DNA of 11,521 nt from CBDFHV01 sp965247705 (GTDB lineage: Bacteria > Pseudomonadota > Alphaproteobacteria > Rhodospirillales > CAMCUA01): positions 1 to 11,521 of the forward strand of contig CBDFHV010000019.1 of assembly GCA_965247705.1 (NCBI GenBank). Reading direction: 5' to 3'. Positions 6,668 to 11,521 of this stretch are shown one piece after another. Numbering within the stretch: position 1 is the stretch's first letter; the number at the start of each line of letters is the position of its first letter. Both the position numbers and the translations under genes were made by a program. A model generated the notes under the pieces. The model ran no database searches. It was not told the origin of the DNA and saw only the letters and a program-made list of their open reading frames with translations.

Positions 6668-7407
6668 CAATGGTCACCGGTCAGCGGTACAAAGGCCACC
6701 GGCAGGGTCTGGCGCATGGTGACGCGGCCGTCCCCATCCTTGTCCACCAGAATCAGGTACTGGACCTCGAACTGGCCGCCGACCGGGATGACCATGCGGC
6801 CCCCCGGCTTGAGCTGTTGGATCAGCGGCGGCGGCACGTGGGAGGCGGCGGCGGTGACGATGACGGCATCGAAGGGGGCTTCCTCCGGCCAGCCGAAGTA
6901 GCCGTCGCCGATGCGTGTTTTCACCGTGTCGTAGCCGAGGCGCTTCAGACGCGCCTTCGCCGCCTCGCCGAGGCCGGCGATGATCTCGATGGTGAACACC
7001 GCTTCGACCATTCCCGCCAGCACCGCCGCCTGATAGGCAGATCCGGTACCGACCTCGAGCACCCGGTCGCCCGCTTCCAGAGCCAACGCATCAGTCATCC
7101 AGGCGACGATATAGGGCTGGGAGATGGTCTGGCCGTAACCGATCGGCAGCGGCCGGTTGGCGTAGGCCCGACCGCTTAGGGACTCGGGCACGAACTCATG
7201 ACGCGGCGTGCGTTCCATCACCGCGATCACCCGGGAATCGAAATCGCGGCGCCCGAGCGCCCGCAGATCGCGCAGGCCCATGGTCTCGACCTCACGCATC
7301 AGGTCGGCGCGACGTTCGGCGAATACCCCGTCGTCGGCGCCACCCACCGCGCCGGGCGCGGCGGCGGCGAGGAGAACCATGGCCATCAAGAGGAACCTGC
7401 CCATCAT
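6667..7407 (-). CDS. Exported protein-L-isoaspartate O-methyltransferase-like protein
   Basis: A 246-residue PCMT-family protein. PCMT uses SAM to methylate isoaspartyl residues of aged proteins and so starts their repair. Family blocks are RHEFVPESL (69-77), AYANRPLPIGYGQTISQPYI (81-100), the SAM loop VLEVGTGSAYQAAVLAG (116-132), FDAVIVTAAASHVP (179-192) and LKPGGRMVIPVGG (199-211), ending FVPLTG. Two features are odd. First, residues 1-23 form a signal peptide (charged start, LLMAMVLLAAAAPGA core, small residues before ADDG), so the protein should be periplasmic, where no SAM supply is known. Second, the usual GTGSGYQ reads GTGSAYQ (A124). It is the first gene of the coupled operon and overlaps the membrane-protein gene by 1 nt. 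No good Shine-Dalgarno precedes the ATG at 7407; a second ATG follows immediately. The fold assignment is firm; the enzymatic role outside the cytoplasm is not. Confidence 0.88.
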   Translation of the reverse strand: MMGRFLLMAMVLLAAAAPGAVGGADDGVFAERRADLMREVETMGLRDLRALGRRDFDSRVIAVMERTPRHEFVPESLSGRAYANRPLPIGYGQTISQPYIVAWMTDALALEAGDRVLEVGTGSAYQAAVLAGMVEAVFTIEIIAGLGEAAKARLKRLGYDTVKTRIGDGYFGWPEEAPFDAVIVTAAASHVPPPLIQQLKPGGRMVIPVGGQFEVQYLILVDKDGDGRVTMRQTLPVAFVPLTGDH

Positions 7408-7527
7408 CGGGAAAGTCTAATCCCTCCGCGCACCCATGGTCACCGGTTGCGTGAGACGGGGGAATCTGGAAGCCGGGACGGTGGATGTGCTTGGATGGCC
7501 CGACGTCAACCACGAGGGAGCTGCGCC
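7408..7527. promoter_or_regulatory. Divergent intergenic region between PCMT-like and M24 genes
   Basis: These 120 nt separate two divergent transcription units and so must hold promoters for both. I see only weak candidates, such as TAGACT (minus strand, just upstream of the PCMT ATG) and TTGACG (minus strand). There is no strong palindrome or terminator, so no individual site is claimed. Confidence 0.4.
7514..7520 (+). promoter_or_regulatory. Shine-Dalgarno deciding a GTG start
   Basis: GAGGGAG ends 7 nt before the GTG at 7528. The next ATG (7537) would be 16 nt away, so GTG is the better start of the M24 gene. Confidence 0.65.
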
Positions 7528-8655
7528 GTGAAGCGCATGGACGATGCCATGGGCGACCTTCGCCGGCTGAAGGCCGCCATCGAGGAAAGCCCGTTCGACG
7601 GGGTGGTGGCCCTGTCGCCGGAGAACCTACGCTACGTCGCCGATGCCCACATCGCGACCCAGATCATCATTCGCGACCGCCTGTCCCTGGTGCTGTGGGC
7701 CAAGGGCCGGGAGCCGGTGTTCATTTTCTGCCGGGTGGACGAGGGCTATGTGCGGGAAACCTCGTGGATCGAGGACCTGCGCCCCTACAAGGAATTCGTC
7801 ACCTCGCCGATCGACCTCCTCGCCGACGCCCTGACGGAAATGGGCCTGGACAAGGGCCGGATCGGGGTGGAGCTCAAGTATCTCCCCGTCGTCTACCACC
7901 AGCAGCTCATGGACCGCCTGCCCCATCTCGTCGTGGAGCCTTGCGAGCCCCTGTTCGATCGGGTGCGGATGCACAAGACGCCCCGCGAGCGCGCCATTCT
8001 GGCCGATGCCTTCCGGGCCACGGAGAAGGCCCTGATGTCGACCTACGTGGCGACCAAGGTGGGCGACACGGAGAAGGACATGGCCCTGCGGCTCAGCGAC
8101 GGCATTGTTCGCTACGGCGCCGACGACGTGGCCTTCCGCCATGTCAACGCCGGGCCCAACACCGGCTTTCCCCACATCGATGCGACCGACTATCGGGTTC
8201 GCCCGGGCGATATCCTGAAGGCCGACTGCGGCGGCTATTTCAAACGCTACATGTCCAACGTGGGCCGCACCGCAAAGGTGGGGAAGCCCACGGACGAGGA
8301 CAATTCCTGGTGGCGGCGGCTGCGGGACATCCATCTCGAGATCGTCGACATGCTGCGCCCGGGCAATACGGGCCGTCAGCTCTTCGAGCGGGCGACCCAG
8401 CTTCACGAAAAGCACGGCGTGCCGTTTCCCTTCGCCCACAACGGGCACGGCATCGGGCTGTTCGTACACGAGCACCCGATCCTCGGGCCCCACGAAGAAA
8501 CCCCCTACGAGCCGGGCATGGTGTCGACGGTCGAGACCCGCGTCCGCTGGGTCAACAAGGTGGGCTACCACATGGAGGATCTGTACGAGATCACCGCCGG
8601 CGCGCCGGTCCTGCTGTCCGACTATTTCGACAACGAGGAGATTCTCGTGGTCTAA
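7528..8655 (+). CDS. M24-family (Xaa-Pro peptidase / creatinase-like) hydrolase
   Basis: A 375-residue pita-bread protein. An N-terminal creatinase/prolidase-type domain (about 1-145) holds SPENLRYV and DEGYVRETSWIEDLRPY. The C-terminal catalytic domain follows from about 150 (RMHKTPRERAIL). The M24 positions are D233 (ADCGG), position 244, H307 (NGHGIGLFVHEHP), E336 (STVETR) and E350 (HMEDLYEI), plus the substrate-side H216 (GFPHID). Position 244, normally the second metal Asp in the YxSDxTRT motif, is Asn (YMSNVGRT). The two-metal centre may thus be altered, and the protein could be a creatinase-like or single-metal amidinohydrolase/lyase rather than an ordinary aminopeptidase. It has no signal peptide and is cytoplasmic. 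Start is GTG at 7528 by Shine-Dalgarno. It is the first gene of a plus-strand run with the deacetylase-like and Rid genes; the 135-nt spacer after it holds a palindromic repeat. Confidence 0.87.
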   Translation: MKRMDDAMGDLRRLKAAIEESPFDGVVALSPENLRYVADAHIATQIIIRDRLSLVLWAKGREPVFIFCRVDEGYVRETSWIEDLRPYKEFVTSPIDLLADALTEMGLDKGRIGVELKYLPVVYHQQLMDRLPHLVVEPCEPLFDRVRMHKTPRERAILADAFRATEKALMSTYVATKVGDTEKDMALRLSDGIVRYGADDVAFRHVNAGPNTGFPHIDATDYRVRPGDILKADCGGYFKRYMSNVGRTAKVGKPTDEDNSWWRRLRDIHLEIVDMLRPGNTGRQLFERATQLHEKHGVPFPFAHNGHGIGLFVHEHPILGPHEETPYEPGMVSTVETRVRWVNKVGYHMEDLYEITAGAPVLLSDYFDNEEILVV

Positions 8656-8665
8656 TGCGCGCCGA

Positions 8666-8750
8666 CCGAAGGACGGGCGGGTCTGAGACTCGCCCCTACG
8701 AAAGCAACCACGGAGCGTAGGGGCCGGTCTCAGACCGGCCCGCTCTTCGG
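8666..8750. repeat. Double-palindrome intergenic element, copy A
   Basis: Two 35-nt arms (8666-8700 and 8716-8750) are inverted copies agreeing at 30 of 35 positions, around a 15-nt spacer. Each arm is also a palindrome in itself. At 8675-8695, GGGCGGGTCT and AGACTCGCCC flank a single G, with one position that would be a G-U pair in RNA. At 8721-8741, GGGCCGGTCT and AGACCGGCCC flank a single C and match perfectly. The conserved core recurs at 9699-9776. It lies 10 nt after the M24 stop and 40 nt before the next ATG. A REP-like or transcribed RNA element is plausible. Confidence 0.85.
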
Positions 8751-8790
8751 CCTGCCGACAGCCAAGCCGAAGACAAAGGGGAACGCCGCC

Positions 8791-9633
8791 ATGGGCAATC
8801 ACGTGGTCTGCCTGTCGTTCGATTTCGATACGTTTACCGGCTTCGTCGCCCGGGGCCAGACCACCCCATCGTCTGTGTCGCGGGGAGAATTCGGCGTCGT
8901 CGGCGCGGATCGCCTGCTGAAGTTGCTCGCCCGGCACCAAATCCACGCCACTTGGTTCATTCCCGGCATCACCATCGCCACCTATCCTGAAATCTGCCGG
9001 CGCATCGTCGACGAGGGCCACGAGGTCGGTCACCACTCCTGGTCCCATATTCCGCCGGCCCGCATGGAGCCGGAAGATGAGGAGGCGGACCTGGTCCGCG
9101 CCAACGAGGCGATCAAGGACCTCACCGGCGACTACGCCAATGGGTACAGGTCGCCTTCGTGGGACCTGAGCGAGAGCACCCTCGACCTACTGCTGAAGCA
9201 TGGTTTCGTCTACGACAGCAGCCTCATGGGACACGACTACGAATTCTACCGGACGCGGACTGGCGACTTGGTCGATGTTCTGGAGCCCCTCAAGTTCGGC
9301 CCCCAAACGAAACTGATCGAGGCACCCATCGCCTGGTCCCTGGATGACGCGCCGCACTTCGAATACCACCGCCGGGAAGGCACCGTGCAGAACGGCTTGA
9401 AGCCGGCGGACGGCGTCCTCAGCAACTGGATGGACGACTTTCGCTACATGGTCCGCGAGTACGATCAGGGCGTCATCACCTACACCTGCCACCCCTACAT
9501 CATCGGCCGCGGCCACCGCATGCTGATGATGGAGCAATTGATCGACGGCTTGCGCCAAGGCGGCGCCGTGTTCCGGACCATGGGCCAGGCGGCGGCGGAC
9601 TACGACAAGAGCAATCCGTTCGCCGGCGGTTGA
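8791..9633 (+). CDS. Polysaccharide-deacetylase-fold (NodB/CE4) hydrolase, HpPgdA/PuuE-like
   Basis: A 280-residue metal-dependent amide hydrolase. Motif 1 is SFDFD (9-13) with D11/D13, motif 2 is HSWSH (82-86) giving two metal His residues, motif 3 is GYRSPSW (118-124), and a late TCHPYI (232-237) supplies the catalytic His region. Overall layout, including ISRG-like VSRGEFG, HATWFIPG, DLTG...GYRSP, HGFVYDSSLM and the C-terminal ring around CHP, resembles Helicobacter HpPgdA and the PuuE-allantoinase/cyclic-imidase relatives more than secreted chitin deacetylases. There is no signal peptide, so a cytoplasmic small-molecule amide or cyclic imide is a more likely substrate than peptidoglycan; this is an inference. 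The start ATG at 8791 has AAAGGGGA about 8 nt upstream. It sits between two copies of a palindromic element, in a run with M24 and Rid genes. Confidence 0.87.
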   Translation: MGNHVVCLSFDFDTFTGFVARGQTTPSSVSRGEFGVVGADRLLKLLARHQIHATWFIPGITIATYPEICRRIVDEGHEVGHHSWSHIPPARMEPEDEEADLVRANEAIKDLTGDYANGYRSPSWDLSESTLDLLLKHGFVYDSSLMGHDYEFYRTRTGDLVDVLEPLKFGPQTKLIEAPIAWSLDDAPHFEYHRREGTVQNGLKPADGVLSNWMDDFRYMVREYDQGVITYTCHPYIIGRGHRMLMMEQLIDGLRQGGAVFRTMGQAAADYDKSNPFAGG

Positions 9634-9698
9634 AACGGGGGGTATGTCTGAAGTGGAGTCCGCAACTCGCTTGAGTCCTCGCCCGACATCACGTGCTT

Positions 9699-9779
9699 CC
9701 GAGGACGGGCGGGTCTGAGACCCGCCCCTACGCTCGAAAGTCCTGTGCGTAGGGGCCGGTCTCAGACCGGCCCGCTTCC
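9699..9779. repeat. Double-palindrome intergenic element, copy B
   Basis: This is a second copy in the same orientation as the element at 8666-8750. The left palindrome has GGGCGGGTCT and AGACCCGCCC around a G (9707-9727). The spacer is 15 nt (9733-9747), unrelated in sequence to the 15-nt spacer of copy A. The right palindrome is identical to copy A (9753-9773). Conservation ends at 9776. It lies 65 nt after the deacetylase stop and 34 nt before the Rid ATG. Both palindromes are perfect here. Confidence 0.85.
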
Positions 9780-9813
9780 AGCGCCAACCACGATCTGGCA
9801 AGAGAATACATCC

Positions 9814-10254
9814 ATGACCCGTACCGTCATCCGTCCGTTCACCAGCCGCCAACCCGACCCGGACGTTGCGGGCGGCTTCTTCGAGAACGAGGTGTGCCAG
9901 GCCATCCGCGCCGGGGGTCACGTTTTCGTGCGCGGCCAGGTGGGACAGACCCTGGACGGGGAGATGGTCGGCGTCGGCGATCCCGGCGCCCAAGCCCGTC
10001 AGGCGCTGGAGAACATCCGCATTCTCCTGGAGGAAGCCGGGGCCCGCCTGGGCGACGTGGTGAAGATGACCATCTATGTGACCGACCGTGCCCACCGGCC
10101 CGCGGTGTATAGGGCCATCTCCGAGTTCATGCGGGGAGGCCGCTATTGTTCCACCGGGGTGGTGGTGTCCGGCCTGGCCAGCCCCGAGATGCTGGTGGAG
10201 ATCGACGCGCACGCCGTTATCGACGACGGCGAGAGTGCCCCCTCCGCAACCTGA
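9814..10254 (+). CDS. RidA/YjgF/UK114-family protein lacking the catalytic Arg
   Basis: A 146-residue Rid protein. The archetype RidA trimer deaminates reactive enamine/imine intermediates in the cytoplasm. Seen are HVFVRGQVGQT (36-46), GAQARQALENIRILLEEAGARLGDVVKMTIYVTD (58-91) and LVEIDAHAVI (127-136), all typical. By alignment from memory to E. coli RidA (PARSCVEVARL), the segment here is YCSTGVVVSGL (111-121), so the imine-binding Arg is S113. It therefore belongs to one of the non-archetypal Rid groups, which often sit in catabolic loci and are not expected to hydrolyse the standard imines. A catabolic role with the neighbouring M24 and deacetylase-fold enzymes is an inference. The start at 9814 has a weak AGAGAA site. 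The stop is 6 nt from the convergent stop of the glutamate-cyclase remnant. Confidence 0.9.
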   Translation: MTRTVIRPFTSRQPDPDVAGGFFENEVCQAIRAGGHVFVRGQVGQTLDGEMVGVGDPGAQARQALENIRILLEEAGARLGDVVKMTIYVTDRAHRPAVYRAISEFMRGGRYCSTGVVVSGLASPEMLVEIDAHAVIDDGESAPSAT

Positions 10255-10260
10255 TCCCGG

Positions 10261-11025
10261 TCAGAACCCCCGTTCCATGGGCGGCATCGCGGTCTGTTCC
10301 ACGATGTCGGCCATGATCTGAACGATGGCGGCGCTGCTTTCGGCGGGCACGCCGTCGCACCAGGGAATCACTTTGCCGGTGCTGCCGTCGGCGAGGCCGA
10401 GGCCGAGGCCGATGTTGTGGAGGGCCAGTTCCTCTTCCGCCGTATGGCACAGGGTGGGATCGCCCCGCAGCAGCGCCAGACCGGCGACGACCCCGTAGGC
10501 GCCGATGTTCGAGGTGGCCGCCGTCACCAGGGCATCGGTCTGGACGACCGAATAGATGCCGCCGCCGCAGGGGGTCGTATCGGCCATGGAGAATTGCGGC
10601 CACATTTCCGATAACTCCTTGTGAATAATGCCAAATCCGATTTCGTTGCCGCCATCGCCGATGGCGATGGTGGTCTTGCCCAGCGCTTGGGCCCGATGGA
10701 ACAAGTGGTCCAGGTTGGCTCGGTGAGCGTCGCGGGAGACACCGGTGACGCCGTGGAGGTTGCCGTTGATGTTGCCGCCCAGCCGTTCGATGGCGACGAA
10801 TACGTCCCATGCCTGGGCGATGGATTCCTGCTCCGCCTGGTCGCCAAGGGCGACCGTCTGGACCGGAGTATCCAGCCCGTATCGTTCACGCAGGAACCGG
10901 AACGCCTCGGCGCATTCGGCGTCCGTGAACACCGCCGTCTGGTGACCGAGGGCGGCCATGGCCTTGGCCAGGATCGCCGAGCCGAACGGGCCATCGTTCT
11001 CCCCCTTGGGCATACGCTCGGGCAT
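10261..11025 (-). pseudogene. D-glutamate cyclase-like (DUF4392) gene, 5' end removed by IS21 insertion
   Basis: The remnant encodes about 254 residues of the D-glutamate cyclase C-terminal-type domain (the family of human DGLUCY, which turns D-glutamate into 5-oxo-D-proline). Recognisable blocks are KGENDGPFGSAILAKAM (7-23), the family's G-ETDGPLGA region, VAIERLG (77-83), NGNLHGVTGVSRDAH (87-101), and the hallmark TTIAIGDGGNEIGFG (118-132). TSNIGAYGVVAGL (171-183) also fits. Bacterial single-domain members normally have several dozen residues before the ENDGP motif; here homology stops at the IS boundary. The ATG at 11025 is made by the junction itself, its A coming from the IS end and TG from the gene. 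The frame also stays open into the IS to 11106. No Shine-Dalgarno fits either start, so I call it a probable pseudogene, although the conserved core is intact. Confidence 0.78.
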
Positions 11026-11031
11026 GTCAAC

Positions 11032-11079
11032 GGCGGAGTAACAAGGGGCCATTGGGCGGCGTAAAAAGGGGCCACTCGG
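11032..11079. repeat. Subterminal tandem repeats of the IS21 end
   Basis: Two copies with a 23-bp period, starting at 11032 and 11055, share GGCGG(A/C)GTAA(C/A)AAGGGGCCA. Multiple subterminal copies of this kind in IS21 elements are transposase (IstA) binding sites. Confidence 0.75.
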
Positions 11080-11209
11080 TGTTTGAGGCTTGTCCCCGTA
11101 GTCCATAGGAGGGACCCGCGCGCGGCGCGGCGTGCCTCTCAGTTGGCTGACGCGGCGGCGCGCGTGGGAGGGGCCTGTGGACCCACGGGGGCAAGCGACG
11201 CGAGGTAGG
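11080..11209. other. Non-coding subterminal region of the IS
   Basis: This is the GC-rich stretch between the terminal repeats and the istB stop. It contains a short stem (CCTGTGG with CCACGGG-type pairing near 11174-11190) and a GCGC-rich run near 11118-11132. No gene, promoter or clear terminator is seen. Confidence 0.45.
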
Positions 11210-11521
11210 TCAGGCTGATTTTTCGGGTTTTCTGCGGTTTTTGCTCTGGTTGAGCCGGTAGCTCTCGCCGTTCATCTCGAGAATATGGACGTGGTGGGTA
11301 AGGCGATCGAGCAAGGCGCCGGTGAGGCGCTCGGAACCGAATATCTCGGTCCGTTCATCGAACGGCAGGTTGGAGGTGACCAGGACGGAACCACGCTCGT
11401 AACGCTGGCTGAAGACCTCGAACAGCAACTCGGCGCCGGTTTTTGACAGCGGCACGAAGCCGAGCTCGTCGATGATCAGGATCTTGTACCCGGCGAGCCT
11501 CCTCTGGAACCGCAGCAACTG
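11210..11521 (-). CDS. istB: IS21 helper ATPase IstB, C-terminal part (5' end beyond right edge)
   Basis: IstB is the AAA+ ATPase that partners the IstA transposase and helps choose the target. The frame is open to the window edge, giving 103 residues of a protein usually about 250. Visible are the Walker B strand KILIIDELGFVPLSKTGAELL (13-33, with D18 E19), a sensor strand VLVTSNLPFDE, and the Arg-bearing ERLTGALLDRLTHHVHILEMNGESYRL block, which is nearly the family consensus. Walker A lies outside the window. A TTG at 11518 is not the start, since the frame continues upstream. Confidence 0.93.
   Translation of the reverse strand, partial: QLLRFQRRLAGYKILIIDELGFVPLSKTGAELLFEVFSQRYERGSVLVTSNLPFDERTEIFGSERLTGALLDRLTHHVHILEMNGESYRLNQSKNRRKPEKSA

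Larger units (their letters stand above)
11025..11521 (-). mobile_element. IS21-family insertion sequence, one end (continues past right edge)
   Basis: The element end starts with TGT at 11025, inside the glutamate-cyclase gene. It carries the tandem terminal repeats typical of IS21 elements, followed by a 130-nt non-coding stretch and the 3' end of istB. The istA gene, the rest of istB and the other terminus lie outside the window, so target duplication cannot be checked. The exact terminal base is inferred from the common TG...CA ends and the loss of gene homology. Confidence 0.82.

Noticed and set aside
4634..6901. A 755-codon open frame on the plus strand opposite the membrane-protein gene
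   Set aside because: It is antisense to an obvious coding gene with TM segments and a SAM fold. Its translation is rich in Arg, Gln, Gly and His without any domain, as expected of a GC-rich shadow frame.
8721..8744. Rho-independent terminators formed by the palindromic arms
   Set aside because: The stems are strong, but no T-run follows either copy, and the genes on both sides run in the same direction.
7627..9048. A 473-codon minus-strand frame opposite the M24 and deacetylase genes
   Set aside because: It runs antisense through two recognised genes and the palindromic element, whose translation yields the low-complexity GLRPAPT/SQTRPS strings. No family resemblance.
8666..9779. CRISPR array
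   Set aside because: There are only two repeat units about 1 kb apart with a gene between them. The units are double palindromes and there is no series of spacers or cas gene.
9187..10212. A 341-codon minus-strand frame opposite deacetylase and Rid genes
   Set aside because: Antisense shadow crossing two genes and copy B of the repeat.
10255..10260. Bidirectional terminator between the convergent Rid and glutamate-cyclase genes
   Set aside because: Only 6 nt separate the stops and no stem-loop with a T-run is seen there or just inside the gene ends.

Overview
The window is GC-rich chromosomal DNA with the codon use and gene families of an alphaproteobacterium, perhaps close to Rhodospirillales. 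The taxonomy is an inference from GC content and protein style. Coding density is high, most genes are intact, and there is no rRNA or tRNA.

Layout: (1) 1-1144 holds a divergent pair. A 4-hydroxyphenylpyruvate dioxygenase gene (hpd, minus strand) runs off the left edge. A MarR-type regulator (plus strand) lies opposite, with nested palindromes and a plausible promoter in the 62-bp gap. (2) 1172-7407 is a minus-strand run in the order exported PCMT-like methyltransferase, 14-TM spermidine-synthase-like membrane protein, short MetE-like zinc methyltransferase, YdfG-like SDR, IlvE-like class IV aminotransferase. The first three genes overlap by 1 and 4 nt and must be one operon. The SDR follows after 74 nt and the aminotransferase after 236 nt. 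The operon core shares a SAM/methionine theme: two SAM-fold proteins at or beyond the membrane, then a methionine-synthase-type enzyme lacking the MetE N-terminal half. (3) 7528-10254 is a plus-strand run: an M24 (creatinase/prolidase-like) hydrolase, a polysaccharide-deacetylase-fold hydrolase of the HpPgdA/PuuE/imidase type, and a Rid-family protein. Both spacers in this run carry the same roughly 80-bp double-palindrome element. (4) 10261-11521 is a D-glutamate cyclase (DUF4392) gene on the minus strand. Its 5' end has been cut off by an IS21-family insertion whose end, terminal tandem repeats and istB gene are visible and continue past the right edge.

How the genes may work together: the M24, deacetylase-fold, Rid and glutamate-cyclase genes all belong to families acting on C-N bonds of small or cyclic amides, so the right half may be a small nitrogen-compound catabolism locus. 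Its substrate cannot be read from sequence. Two of these proteins lack a hallmark residue: the second metal-binding Asp in the M24 protein is Asn, and the Rid Arg is Ser. The spermidine-synthase-like protein also lacks the polyamine-binding acidic residues, so standard automatic names for these three would probably be wrong.

The best candidates for something undescribed are the coupled exported-PCMT / membrane SAM-fold / short MetE operon and the duplicated intergenic palindromic element. The hpd/marR pair, ilvE-like and ydfG-like genes look ordinary.
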